DNA of 64,000 nt from Chloroflexota bacterium (GTDB lineage: Bacteria; Chloroflexota; Limnocylindria; Limnocylindrales; CSP1-4), in NCBI GenBank assembly GCA_005883615.1, contig VBEC01000019.1, positions 109,032 through 173,031 of the forward strand, written 5' to 3'. This document shows, piece after piece, positions 18,962 to 28,651 of the stretch. The position numbers and the translations under genes were made by a program. The notes beneath the pieces were generated by a model that made no database searches, had not been told where the DNA came from, and worked only from the letters and a program-made list of their open reading frames with translations. Each line of letters begins with the position of its first letter. Position 1 is the stretch's first letter.

Positions 18962-20263
18962 TCAGGTATAGGTGGCTCGGCCACCCTCGCTCACGAGCTC
19001 GCCCCGGTCGACCAGGCGCGCAACCTCCGCCAGGTCCGCCAGGTAGCGATCCACGTATGGTTCGTGGCCCGGTGACTGCATGAAGCGGATCGCGGGGACC
19101 GGGTAGCTGTCGCGGAACACGTGCCAGCCACGAGCCTCGAGCCCATCGGCGATCGCGAAGATGTCGAGCCTCGTCGAAGTGAAGCCAAACACCGACATGT
19201 GGGGCCGGCCCATGACCTCGAGGCCGGGGATCGCGTTGATCCCGTCCCAGAAGCGATGCAGGTAACGCATGGTCCGGTCGACCAGGCGCACGTAACCATC
19301 GTTGCCGAGGTACATCAGCACTGCCCACGCCGCGGCGATTGCTCCGCCGGGCCGCGTCCCGGTCATGCTCGGGGTGACATACCAGTCGTCCGGTCGCTCC
19401 GGACCGCCGAATCGGAACACCTGGTGCCTGAAGATGTCGGGGTCGCGCGAGATGATCGTGGAGGCACCTTTGGCCGCGTAGCCAAACTTGTGGAGGTCGG
19501 CCGAGATGGTGGTCACGCCCGGGACCCTGAAATCGAAGCATGGGACCGGATAGCCAAGCTGCTCCGCGAAGGGCAGGAAGTAGCCACCGACGCAGGCGTC
19601 GACATGGAAGCTGATCGCCCGCTCTTCCGCCAGCGGTGCCAGCTCCTCGATCGGATCGACCATGCCAAGCGTCAGGCTCGGCGCCGAGCCGACCAGCAGC
19701 ACCGCGTTCCGGGTCATGGCGCGGCGATACGCATCGACGTCGACCTGCAGGTCTTCGCCGAGCGGCACCCGGACCGGCTTGAGCCCGAAGTAATGGGCCG
19801 CCTTCCAGAACGCCGGATGGGCGGATTCGGGCAGGACCATCTCGGGTTCGGAGACGTCCGGGTGAAGCTCTCGCCCCCGATCACGTGCACTCTTGACGCC
19901 CATGAGGATGCTCTCGGAGCCGCCCGACGTGATGCTCCCGACGGCCCGATCGCCATGCAGGATCCCTGCGGTCATCGAGATGACGTCGTGCTCGAACCGG
20001 GCCAGGCTGGGGAAGATCGACGGGAGAAGCCCGTTGGTCGAAAAGAAGGAGAGATAGGCGTCGGAGGCCACCTCGAGCACGTCGTCGCCGGCCGGATATT
20101 GGACTCCCGCGGCCATTGCCGGCACCGGCTCGAGGTCGCCTCGGGCGGCGCGCCGCAGCTCCTCGCGGATCGTCTCGCGCGACAGCCCCTGCTGCGGAAG
20201 GCGGACGTCTTGCGTCGAGGTGGCGTTCACGTCGTCTCCCTGGGCGCCAGCCTCAGAGCACAT
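18962..20263 (-). CDS. PLP-dependent decarboxylase/lyase (group II decarboxylase / sphingosine-1-phosphate-lyase-like)
   Basis: GSITSGGSESILMGVKSARDRGRE, HVDACVGGYFLPFAEQLGY, ISADLHKFGYAAKGASTII. Alternative GTG start at 20230. Confidence 0.85.
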   Translation of the reverse strand: MCSEAGAQGDDVNATSTQDVRLPQQGLSRETIREELRRAARGDLEPVPAMAAGVQYPAGDDVLEVASDAYLSFFSTNGLLPSIFPSLARFEHDVISMTAGILHGDRAVGSITSGGSESILMGVKSARDRGRELHPDVSEPEMVLPESAHPAFWKAAHYFGLKPVRVPLGEDLQVDVDAYRRAMTRNAVLLVGSAPSLTLGMVDPIEELAPLAEERAISFHVDACVGGYFLPFAEQLGYPVPCFDFRVPGVTTISADLHKFGYAAKGASTIISRDPDIFRHQVFRFGGPERPDDWYVTPSMTGTRPGGAIAAAWAVLMYLGNDGYVRLVDRTMRYLHRFWDGINAIPGLEVMGRPHMSVFGFTSTRLDIFAIADGLEARGWHVFRDSYPVPAIRFMQSPGHEPYVDRYLADLAEVARLVDRGELVSEGGRATYT

Positions 20264-20289
20264 TGACAGTCCGCCCGGCCGGCTCCCAC

Positions 20290-20301
20290 ATTGTCGACAA
20301 T
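20290..20301. promoter_or_regulatory. Perfect palindrome ATTGTCGACAAT, candidate operator (site 2)
   Basis: Read directly: ...gctcccacATTGTCGACAATccgccgg..., between the divergent PLP decarboxylase and CocE genes. Confidence 0.65.
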
Positions 20302-20335
20302 CCGCCGGACAGGTCAACCGGAGACAGGAGGGCCG

Positions 20336-22357
20336 ATGGGCATCCGCGACGAGCCGCTCCGGCGCATCCGCGAGATCGAGAACGCGGTGATTCCGCTTCC
20401 CGACGGCGGTCATCTCGCCGCGCGGATCTGGCTTCCGGCAGACGCCGAGAGCTCACCCGTGCCTGCGCTGCTGGAGTACCTGCCTTACCGCAAGCGGGAC
20501 GGCACAGCCGTGCGCGACGAGCCGAATCACCGCTACCTGGCCGGCCATGGCTACGCCTGTCTCCGCGTCGACCTCCGCGGTACAGGCGAGTCAGACGGCC
20601 TGTTGCGCGACGAGTATCTCGCCCAGGAGCTGGAGGACGCCGACGCCGCGTTTGCATGGATCGCCGCCCAACGCTGGTGCACTGGTGGCGTCGGCATGTT
20701 CGGCAACTCATGGGGCGGCTTCAATGCGTTGATGGTGGCGGCGCGCCGCCCGCCCGCGCTCAAAGCCATCATCACGTCCTGCTCGACCGACGACCGGTAT
20801 GCCGACGACATGCACTACGCGGGCGGCTGCCTGCTGACGGACATGTTCGACTGGGGGGCCGCCTTCCTGACGTTCCTGGCTCGGCCGCCCGATCCGGTTC
20901 TGGTCGGCGACGGCTGGCGTGAGACATGGTTCGAGCGACTCGAAGGCCTGCACAACCCCGTCGAAGATTGGCTGCGACATCCGTGGCGGGACGAGTTCTG
21001 GCGGCATGGCTCCGTGTGCGAGAACTACGACGCCATCGGATGCCCCGTTTTCGCGGTCGGAGGATGGCTCGACGGCTACTCGAACGCCGTGCCGCGGCTG
21101 CTTGCGGGCCTGTCCGTTCCCAGGCTCGGGCTGGTCGGCCCCTGGGCGCACGCCTACCCGCATCTCGGCGTGCCGGGGCCTGCGTTCGATTTCCTCGGCG
21201 AGTCGGTCCGATGGTGGGACCACTGGCTCAAGGGGATCGAGACCGGGATCATGGACGAGCCGATGTATCGGGCGTGGATGCCTGACGGCCTGCCGGCGAT
21301 GCCGTTCTACGAAACGACCGAGGGGCGCTGGGTCGCCGAACGAAGCTGGCCGTCGCCTCGCCTGCGACGGCGACGACTGTGGCTGACCGACGGCCGTCTC
21401 GAGGCTGAGCCCCGGAGCGCTGGCCCCGTGCAGTGGGCCTCGCCGCAGCTCACCGGCGCAGCGAGCGGAGAATGGTGCCCGTTCGGGACCGCCGGACGAG
21501 GGCCCGAATTCCCTGGAGATCAGCGCGAAGACGATGACCGCTCGCTCGTCTTCGACGCCGCACCGCTCGAAGAACGTCTCGAAATCTTCGGCGCCCCGAT
21601 CGCCCATCTCGTGGCGTCCGTCGACCGGCCGTCGGCGCGCCTGGCGGTCCGACTGTGCGACGTGGCACCCGACGGAACATCGACACGCGTGACGTACGGG
21701 GTGCTCGACGTCAGCCATCGCTCCGGCCACGAACGCCCCGAGGCGATCACCCCGGGTGCGCCGATAACCTTCGAGCTCCGGTTGAACGACGTCGCATACG
21801 CGTTCCTGCCGGGGCACCGACTCCGGCTTGCCCTATCGACCACGTACTGGCCGATGGTCTGGCCCTCGCCGGAGGCGGTCACCCTGACCCTCCTGCCCGG
21901 GGGAACGCTGGAGCTGCCGGTCCGGCCGCCCTCGTCCGACGACGAAGGCCTCGTGGTTCCGGGACCGGCCAAAGCCGGTCCGCCGGCGGCCACAACGCCG
22001 CTCCAGCCCGGGCTCTGGGAACGGACGGTCGACCTGGACGCGATGGCGGGTCGCGTGACGATCAGCAACGTCGCGGACGCCGGCCTCACTCGCCTTGATG
22101 CGATTGGCATGACCATCGGCTCGCGGGCCGAGGACCGCTACATGATCCGCGAGGGCGACCCACTTTCGGCCCGCTGTGAGTCGCGACGGACCGTGCGCAT
22201 GGAGCGACCAGGCTGGCAGATCCGCCTCGAGGTCAGCCTTGCTGCCTCGTCGACCGGACAGGCATACCGGCTGATGTCGGATCTCGAGGCGTTCGAGAAC
22301 GGCGAATCGGTATTCCGCCGCGGCTGGGACGCGGAAATCGCTCGCGACCGTGCATGA
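20336..22357 (+). CDS. CocE/NonD (X-Pro dipeptidyl-peptidase type) alpha/beta hydrolase
   Basis: LLEYLPYRKRDGTAVRDEPNHRYLAGHGYACLRVDLRGTGESDGL; nucleophile elbow GMFGNSWGGFNAL; C-terminal jelly-roll region with LVASVDRPSARLAVRLCDVAPDGTSTRVTYGVLD. Confidence 0.9.
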   Translation: MGIRDEPLRRIREIENAVIPLPDGGHLAARIWLPADAESSPVPALLEYLPYRKRDGTAVRDEPNHRYLAGHGYACLRVDLRGTGESDGLLRDEYLAQELEDADAAFAWIAAQRWCTGGVGMFGNSWGGFNALMVAARRPPALKAIITSCSTDDRYADDMHYAGGCLLTDMFDWGAAFLTFLARPPDPVLVGDGWRETWFERLEGLHNPVEDWLRHPWRDEFWRHGSVCENYDAIGCPVFAVGGWLDGYSNAVPRLLAGLSVPRLGLVGPWAHAYPHLGVPGPAFDFLGESVRWWDHWLKGIETGIMDEPMYRAWMPDGLPAMPFYETTEGRWVAERSWPSPRLRRRRLWLTDGRLEAEPRSAGPVQWASPQLTGAASGEWCPFGTAGRGPEFPGDQREDDDRSLVFDAAPLEERLEIFGAPIAHLVASVDRPSARLAVRLCDVAPDGTSTRVTYGVLDVSHRSGHERPEAITPGAPITFELRLNDVAYAFLPGHRLRLALSTTYWPMVWPSPEAVTLTLLPGGTLELPVRPPSSDDEGLVVPGPAKAGPPAATTPLQPGLWERTVDLDAMAGRVTISNVADAGLTRLDAIGMTIGSRAEDRYMIREGDPLSARCESRRTVRMERPGWQIRLEVSLAASSTGQAYRLMSDLEAFENGESVFRRGWDAEIARDRA

Positions 22358-22367
22358 GCGGTTCCCG

Positions 22368-23951
22368 TCACAACGAACGACCTGCGCGGCGGCCGGTGGT
22401 GCGGCCGTCGATCACCGCCCACTCGCCGTTGACCATCACACGGCCGATCCCGACCGGCCTGGCCGCCGGATCCGCTTCGGTCGCGCGGTTCGCGACGGTT
22501 GCCGGATCAAAGACGACGAGATCGGCGGCGAACCCAGGCAGCAGCCGGCCACGATCGGCCAGCCCAGCTCGCCGAGCGGGCTCGGACGTGATCTTGCGAA
22601 TCGCCTCGGCGAGCGCGAGGATGCCTCGCTCGCGCACGTACGAGCCGAGTACGAGGGGGAACGTCCCGAAGCTCTTGGGCATGAGCCCGAGGTCGCGATG
22701 CTTCACCGGATGGGCGGCGAACCCGTCGCCGATGGGCACGCACAACGGATGCGCAATCAGTCGATCGAGATGGTCCTGCCGCTTGATGACCGGGGCGACC
22801 CAATACTGGCCGTCCTCCACCACGAGGTCGAGAGCCGTCTCGAGGCTGCTCGCACCACGTTCGCGAGCAATCTCCGCGATGGCTCGACCAGTCAGGCCGG
22901 CATTTTCCGGCCGGCCCACCTTGACGATGAGCTGGTCGTCCCAATCGCGGACCCACGGCTCGACATCCGGGCCGTCCAGGAAGGCGACCAACCGGGCGCG
23001 GGCACCTGGATCCCGGATGCGGGCGACCGTCGCGGCATGGCCGCCGTCGCGTGCCCAGCCCGGCAGGGCCTGGACCCACGCCCCGCCGCCTCGTGGAAAG
23101 ACCGTCAGGTCGAAGGTGACCTCGTTTCCTCTCCCGCGCGCTTCTTCGACCAGCTCGGCCAGCCGGTCGGCGGCGGCCGGCGGTTCCCGGGCCGGCGGAT
23201 ACAGGTGCGAGACGTTCAGCCAGGCGCCGGATCGCTCGCCCGTCGCGATGGCCTCCTCCAGCGACGCAACAACACCTCGCTCGCCGTAGCGCATGTGGGT
23301 GTGATACGGCACAGCCTCCTCCGCGGCGACCCGCGCCAGCGCGGCGAGCTCGTCTTGCTCGGCAAACAGGCCCGGCGCGTACGACAGGCCGGTCGAGAAT
23401 CCGCGAGCGCCCTCGCGAATGCCCTCGCGGACCAGTGACCGCATGCGATCGAGCTCGGCGGAAGTCGGCGGTCTGCCGTCGCCGCCCATCACCTGGCGGC
23501 GGACCCGATTGTGGCCGATCAACGTTGCCATGTTGACCGCCGGCCGAGCACGAGCGACGGCGGCTCGATACGCGCCGATCGAGTCCCAGTCGAACATTAC
23601 GTCGGGGTATCCGAAGATCGGCTCCTCGTCCGCCAGCCCGGCCGGCTCCTCGGGGCCGATCGGCGCGGCGGAGAACCCACACAGCCCGTTGACGATCGTG
23701 GTGCCGCCCTGCTCGATCACGCTGATACAGCCGGGATCCGACAGGGCCGAGGTGTCCGAATGACTATGAAGATCGATGAAGCCCGGCGCCGCCGCGAAAC
23801 CCGTCGCGTCGACCTCCTCGTGTGCCGCTCCCGCGGCCAGTGGCGTACCGACCGAGGCGAGGCGGTCGCCCGCCACCCCGATGTCGCCTCTTCGTGGAGG
23901 ATCACCGGAGCCGTCGTAGATCTCAGCATTGCGGATCGCGACGTCGATCAT
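22368..23951 (-). CDS. N-acyl-D-amino-acid deacylase family amidohydrolase
   Basis: MIDVAIRNAEIYDGSGDPPRRGDIGVAGDRLASVG...APGFIDLHSHSDTSALSDPGCISVIEQGGTTIVNGLCGFSAAP; VFDPATVANRATEADPAARPVGIGRVMVNGEW. Confidence 0.9.
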   Translation of the reverse strand: MIDVAIRNAEIYDGSGDPPRRGDIGVAGDRLASVGTPLAAGAAHEEVDATGFAAAPGFIDLHSHSDTSALSDPGCISVIEQGGTTIVNGLCGFSAAPIGPEEPAGLADEEPIFGYPDVMFDWDSIGAYRAAVARARPAVNMATLIGHNRVRRQVMGGDGRPPTSAELDRMRSLVREGIREGARGFSTGLSYAPGLFAEQDELAALARVAAEEAVPYHTHMRYGERGVVASLEEAIATGERSGAWLNVSHLYPPAREPPAAADRLAELVEEARGRGNEVTFDLTVFPRGGGAWVQALPGWARDGGHAATVARIRDPGARARLVAFLDGPDVEPWVRDWDDQLIVKVGRPENAGLTGRAIAEIARERGASSLETALDLVVEDGQYWVAPVIKRQDHLDRLIAHPLCVPIGDGFAAHPVKHRDLGLMPKSFGTFPLVLGSYVRERGILALAEAIRKITSEPARRAGLADRGRLLPGFAADLVVFDPATVANRATEADPAARPVGIGRVMVNGEWAVIDGRTTGRRAGRSL

Positions 23952-23986
23952 CGGCTCGGGGTCGGATTCACAAGGAGGCCGTGACC

Positions 23987-24772
23987 ATGCCGGTCGAGGA
24001 GAAGGAGGGCGACGTGTCCGCTCGCTTCGTGGGTCGGACCGCCATCGTGACCGGGGCCGGGCGCGGGATCGGTCGTGCCATCGCCGAGCGCCTGGCGTCC
24101 GAGGGTGGTCGGGTCATCGTGGGCGACATCGACGGGACGGCGGCAAGGGCGACCGCGCGCGGGATACGAGGCACCGGCGGGATCGCAAGAGCGGAGCGCG
24201 TCGACGTGACTCGGGCGGCCTCCGTCGCCTCGATGGTGCGCCGCTCGATCGACCAATTCGGCGACATCGACGTGCTTGTCAACAACGCCGGCCTGCTGCG
24301 ATCGACGCGTGCTGCCGACATCCCGGCGGCCGAGTGGCACCTGGTGCTCGACGCCAACCTGACGGGGGCATTCCTGGTCGCACACGCGGTCTATCCTTCG
24401 ATGCGGCGGCGAGGCGCCGGCCGAATCGTCAACATCGCCTCGATGGCCGGCAGGGCGACGAGCACGCTGGGTGGCGCGCACTACACGGCCGCCAAGGCGG
24501 GCGTGCTGGGCCTGAGCCGACATCTCGCGCGTGAGTGGGCGCCCGACAACATCACCGTGAACGCGGTCTCGCCGGGCATCGTCGACACCCCTATGGTCCG
24601 GGACGCGACCGATGACAGCCGCCGCGAGGCGATCCGCGCCTCGATCCCGCTCAAGCGCCTGGCCGACCCGGCCGAGATCGCGGCACTCGTCTGCTTTCTC
24701 GTTTCGGACGAAGCGGCGTACATCACCGGCACCAACGTCGACATCCACGGCGGCGAGCTGATCATCGCCTGA
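23987..24772 (+). CDS. SDR family oxidoreductase
   Basis: TAIVTGAGRGIGRAIAERLASEGG (TGxxxGIG), DVLVNNAGLL, HYTAAKAG, NAVSPGIVDTPM. Confidence 0.93.
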   Translation: MPVEEKEGDVSARFVGRTAIVTGAGRGIGRAIAERLASEGGRVIVGDIDGTAARATARGIRGTGGIARAERVDVTRAASVASMVRRSIDQFGDIDVLVNNAGLLRSTRAADIPAAEWHLVLDANLTGAFLVAHAVYPSMRRRGAGRIVNIASMAGRATSTLGGAHYTAAKAGVLGLSRHLAREWAPDNITVNAVSPGIVDTPMVRDATDDSRREAIRASIPLKRLADPAEIAALVCFLVSDEAAYITGTNVDIHGGELIIA

Positions 24773-24778
24773 GGCGAG

Positions 24779-26533
24779 CTACCAGGGCTGGCCCACGGGC
24801 GCGCTGATCGCCACGAGGCTCGGCCCCGACTCGGCGACGGCGGCGCGCATTGCCGGAGCCAGCTCAGCCGCCCGCTCGACACGCCAGGCAGGTACGCCGA
24901 ACGAGCCCGCAAAGGCGACAAGGTCGGGATTCGTCAGGTCGGCCTCGAAGGCCCGACCAAAGCGGTCGCGCTGGTACGCGGCAATCGAGCTGAATGCGCC
25001 GTCGTCGTGGACCATCACGGTCATCGGGAGCGACAGGCGGACCGCCGTCGCAAGCTCCGTCGCCGTGAAAAGGAAGCCGCCGTCGCCACAGGCGGCGATC
25101 ACGCGCCGTCCCGGCGCCGCGACCGCGGCACCGATCGCCGACGGCAGCGCGAACCCGAGCGAGGCCGAAGCCCACGGGAAAAGGGAGGCATCGGGTTCGT
25201 AGACCGGCCAGAAGTATGCGGTCCATGAATTGAGCGTGGCCGCGTCGTGGGTCACGATCGCATCCCGCGGCACAGCTGACCGCGTCTCGTCAATGGCGGC
25301 CAGAAATGCTCGACGCCCGGGCAGGATCGACGACCTCAGCTCGGCTCGGGCGCGTTTGGCAGCCGCAGGGCCCCATCGTTCGTCCGGGGAGGAGCGGGGC
25401 CGCTCACCGAGTTCCGCCAGCAAAGCGGCCAGGCCGGTGCGCGCGTCGGTCACGAGCCCGACCTCGACCGCATAGGTCCGGCCGATCACCTCGCGATCGA
25501 CGTCAATCTGAATGATGTGATCGAGGGGCAGCGTCCAGCGGGCGGTCGTTACCGCGTCCAGCCGGCTGCCCACGACGACCACGATGTCCGAATTCCTCAC
25601 GAGCCGGAGGGTGGCGGCACGCGATGCCACGATCGGCCCCGCGAACAGCGGATCGTCGGCCGGGATGGCGCCGTTGCCGGGCACGGTGGTGAGCACCGGG
25701 GCCCCGAGTCGCCTTGCCAATCGTGCCAGCTCGGTTCCGGCGCGCGAACGGATGGCGCCGCCACCGGCCACGATCAGGGGGCGGCGGGCCGAGGCCAGGC
25801 GACGCCCTGCGTCCGCGACGGCTGCCGAATCGGGTCGGACCTCGGCCGATGCATTCGATGCCGGGCCGATTTCGGAGCCGCCGGTCGGCAGCGTCGTCCC
25901 GAGCAGGTCGGTCGGAAGCTCGACGTACGCAGGTCGCGGGCGCCCAGCCACGGAGACGCGGAGCGCTTCGCGCACGGCGCGCGGGATCTCGCCAGCCTCT
26001 CGAGGGCAGGCCGCAAGCTTCGTCACGTGCCTGAAGGAGCTGGCCTGATCAGGCGTTTCGTGCAGGACGCCGGCAGCCGCCCCGATCAGGTCGGCGTCGA
26101 TCTGACCGGCCAGCAGCACGACCGGGGAGGAGTCGCCCCACGCCTCGGCGAGCGCCGTGAGGGCATTGAACGCGCCCGGCCCGGTCGTCGCGAGGCAGAC
26201 TCCAGGATGGCCGGTCACCCGCGCATATCCGTCCGCCGCGAAGGCTGCGCTCTGCTCGTGGCGAACGAGCACGTGCCGGATGGCCGGACGGTCTGCGAGC
26301 GCCTCGTACAGGTCGAGGGTGTGGAGGCCTGGAATCCCGAACACGGTTGTCACTCCCGCGCGAAGAAGCTCGTCCACGACTGCGTGCGCCACCGTGTCGC
26401 CGACGGCGGCGCGTGCAGCCGATGCATGCACTTCCGGCGCGTGCACTTCCGCCGCCGGCACTTCCGGCGCGGGCACGATCGAGGCATCGGCGGGCGAAAC
26501 GATGCCCGAGGGCAACTCGCGTGCCGCCGTCAT
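24779..26533 (-). CDS. Thiamine-diphosphate-binding enzyme (acetolactate synthase/decarboxylase-like)
   Basis: VFGIPGLHTLDLYEALADRPAIRHVLVRHEQSAAFAADGYARVTGHPGVCLATTGPGAFN; GDGGFLFTATELATAVRLSLPMTVMVHDDGAFSSIAAYQ. Confidence 0.88.
   Translation of the reverse strand: MTAARELPSGIVSPADASIVPAPEVPAAEVHAPEVHASAARAAVGDTVAHAVVDELLRAGVTTVFGIPGLHTLDLYEALADRPAIRHVLVRHEQSAAFAADGYARVTGHPGVCLATTGPGAFNALTALAEAWGDSSPVVLLAGQIDADLIGAAAGVLHETPDQASSFRHVTKLAACPREAGEIPRAVREALRVSVAGRPRPAYVELPTDLLGTTLPTGGSEIGPASNASAEVRPDSAAVADAGRRLASARRPLIVAGGGAIRSRAGTELARLARRLGAPVLTTVPGNGAIPADDPLFAGPIVASRAATLRLVRNSDIVVVVGSRLDAVTTARWTLPLDHIIQIDVDREVIGRTYAVEVGLVTDARTGLAALLAELGERPRSSPDERWGPAAAKRARAELRSSILPGRRAFLAAIDETRSAVPRDAIVTHDAATLNSWTAYFWPVYEPDASLFPWASASLGFALPSAIGAAVAAPGRRVIAACGDGGFLFTATELATAVRLSLPMTVMVHDDGAFSSIAAYQRDRFGRAFEADLTNPDLVAFAGSFGVPAWRVERAAELAPAMRAAVAESGPSLVAISAPVGQPW
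26426..26470 (-). repeat. 15-bp tandem repeat, 3 units (degenerate 4th to 26485), in the N-terminal coding region of the ThDP enzyme
   Basis: Plus-strand units: ATGCACTTCCGGCGC / GTGCACTTCCGCCGC / CGGCACTTCCGGCGC; encode the linker PAPEVPAAEVHAPEVHASAA on the minus strand. Confidence 0.8.
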
Positions 26534-27561
26534 GGGCTGTTGCGACCCGTTCCGGCCGACCAGGTGGCCAGCCGCGGCCGCAGTCGCGCGCGAACTTCGG
26601 GATTGACCACTCGCGCCGACCAGCCGTCGCGAATCCACTCGGCCGCGGTATTGCACATGTCGGCCCGGAGATCCGCCCAGGCTTCGATCGAGAAGCCCGC
26701 GGCATGCGGCGTCAGGACCACGTTGTCCAGTGTCCGAAGGGGACTGTCCGTCGCCAACGGCTCGCGCTCGAACACGTCCAGTGCGGCCCCCGAGATCGTG
26801 TGCGATCGGAGTGCTTCGATCAGTGCCGCCTCGTCGACGACGGGCCCACGGCTCGTGTTGACCAGGATTGCCTCCGGTCGCATCCTGGCGAGGCGCTCGC
26901 GGGTCATCAGGCCCCGCGTTTCGTCGTTCAGCGGCACGTGGAGCGAGACGAAGTCCGATTCAGCGAGAAGCTGGTCCATGGCCACGGGCTCGACACCCAA
27001 GGCGCTGAGCTCGGGGGCCGGCCGATATGGATCAAAGCCGATGACCCGAAGGCCCAGGCCAATGCCGCGTCGGGCGACAGCGCTCCCGATTCGACCGACG
27101 CCAACGATCCCCAGGGTTCGCCCGATCATGCGGTGAATCGATCGGCTGGTGCTATCGGGGTAGCCTCCCGCCGCGATGGCGCAATGGAACCACGCGACAT
27201 GGCGCGACGCGGCGAGGATCAGGGCGATCGCATGCTCGGCAACGTCCTCGGTCCCGTATGCCGGTGCGTTGCCCACGGCCACGCCGAGCTCGGTCGCGGC
27301 TCGAACCGGGATCTGGTCGTAGCCGACTCCCCAGCGCACGACCAGGCGACAGTTCGGCAGCGCGGCCATCACCTCACGGGTCATGAACGGCTCCCATGAC
27401 ACCCAGAAGATCTCGGAGTCCCCGGCGCGCGACAGGACGTCGGCCTCGGAGTGGCAGTCGCCGATGACGAGCTCTCCGCCGGCGCGCTCGATCCTCTCTC
27501 GCTCGAGCGCCCACGGTTCGAGCTCCGGCAGGGGGTCGACCTGGAAGACCCGGATCGTCAT
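26530..27561 (-). CDS. D-isomer-specific 2-hydroxyacid dehydrogenase (C-terminal binding protein-like)
   Basis: TLGIVGVGRIGSAVARRGIGLGLRVIGFDPY; ILVNTSRGPVVDEAALIEAL; VVLTPHAAGFS. 4-bp ATGA overlap with the next gene. Confidence 0.9.
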   Translation of the reverse strand: MTIRVFQVDPLPELEPWALERERIERAGGELVIGDCHSEADVLSRAGDSEIFWVSWEPFMTREVMAALPNCRLVVRWGVGYDQIPVRAATELGVAVGNAPAYGTEDVAEHAIALILAASRHVAWFHCAIAAGGYPDSTSRSIHRMIGRTLGIVGVGRIGSAVARRGIGLGLRVIGFDPYRPAPELSALGVEPVAMDQLLAESDFVSLHVPLNDETRGLMTRERLARMRPEAILVNTSRGPVVDEAALIEALRSHTISGAALDVFEREPLATDSPLRTLDNVVLTPHAAGFSIEAWADLRADMCNTAAEWIRDGWSARVVNPEVRARLRPRLATWSAGTGRNSP

Positions 27562-28556
27562 CTGGGGGAGGGTCTGGCCGCGCCTGTAGGTTCCAGGTCG
27601 GGGATCGGCGTCCCGTAGCGCCCCGAACGCTGCAGTTCGCGGTAGGCGTCGTCGATCCGCCGCAGGACCGGCCCGGGTTTCCCGTCGCCGATCCTGGCAC
27701 CCTCGACCTGCACGACCGGCACCAGACCCCCAGCCGTGCTGGTCAGGAAGACCTCGTCGGCCGTGAGCACGTCGTACGGCGCGACGGGTCCGGGCCGAGC
27801 CGGGATGCCCAGCAGAGCGCACAGTTCGAGAACGGTGGCACGGGTTACTCCTTCGAGAATCGATCGGTCCGGGGTGAGCACCTCGCCGGCCCGGACGACG
27901 AAGACGTTGTAGCCCGGCGCCTCGCAGACAAGCCCCTCGCCGTCGAGCAGGAGCGCCTCGTCGGCGCCGGCCGCGATCGCTTCGAGCTTTCCCAGAACGA
28001 GATTCAGGTAGTCGAGGCTCTTGATGCGCGGGTCGAGCGCCGGAAGGCCGATCCGACGGATGGATGTGAGCTTGGCGGTGATGCCCTGCTCCTGCCGCGA
28101 TGGGTCGGCCAGAGAAAGGTACGGTCGCGCGAAGACGATCAATGTTGGCGAGCAGTCTCGCGGGTCGAGCAAGGGCTCGACGCTGACGCCACGCGTGGCG
28201 ACCACCTTGATGTATGCGTCACGGAGGCCGTTCGCCGCGGCGGTGCGCAGGACCTCCGACTCGAGGCGTCCTTCCGGGATGGGCAGCGCCAGGCGAATCG
28301 CCCGGAGCGAGCGCCGAAAACGGTCGAGGTGGTCGGCCAGCCGGAAGATCTGCCCGTCGCTCGCGAACATCGTGTCGAACACGCCGTCACCGTAGAGAAG
28401 GCCGTGGTCGAAGACCGAGACGGACGCGGACTGGCTCTCGACGAGGTTTCCGTTCAGGGAAACGAAACCACGCCCCTCGCGTTCGGAGACGGGCTTGCGT
28501 CCCGATGAGAGCTCCCGTGGTTCAGCCACGTCGACCTCTGCGCGGGGGACGGTCAT
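27558..28556 (-). CDS. Aminotransferase class IV (branched-chain/D-amino-acid aminotransferase-like)
   Basis: FVSLNGNLVESQSASVSVFDHGLLYGDGVFDTMFASDGQIFRLADHLDRFRRS; KSLDYLNLVLGKLEAIAAGADEALLLDGEGLVCEAPGYNVFVV. Confidence 0.92.
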   Translation of the reverse strand: MTVPRAEVDVAEPRELSSGRKPVSEREGRGFVSLNGNLVESQSASVSVFDHGLLYGDGVFDTMFASDGQIFRLADHLDRFRRSLRAIRLALPIPEGRLESEVLRTAAANGLRDAYIKVVATRGVSVEPLLDPRDCSPTLIVFARPYLSLADPSRQEQGITAKLTSIRRIGLPALDPRIKSLDYLNLVLGKLEAIAAGADEALLLDGEGLVCEAPGYNVFVVRAGEVLTPDRSILEGVTRATVLELCALLGIPARPGPVAPYDVLTADEVFLTSTAGGLVPVVQVEGARIGDGKPGPVLRRIDDAYRELQRSGRYGTPIPDLEPTGAARPSPR

Positions 28557-28651
28557 GGCTCGCTCCTCTGCCGGGCGTCGATTGAGCGGCGTCGCATACG
28601 ATCGTGCAGTCGGAGACGATACCCGGCTGGCTAGCGGGGCGTGAACTGACG

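Noticed and set aside
17607-19541. Full 644-aa ORF as listed
   Set aside because: Only the part from the ATG at 18794 is amidohydrolase-like; the N-terminal extension is antisense/other-frame to the PLP decarboxylase.
22350-23438. 362-aa plus-strand ORF opposite the D-aminoacylase-type gene
   Set aside because: Antisense shadow ORF of a gene with strong family motifs.
25517-27136. Long plus-strand ORF (539 aa) opposite the ThDP enzyme and hydroxyacid dehydrogenase
   Set aside because: Low-complexity Arg/Gly/His-rich translation antisense to two clearly conserved genes; typical spurious high-GC shadow ORF.
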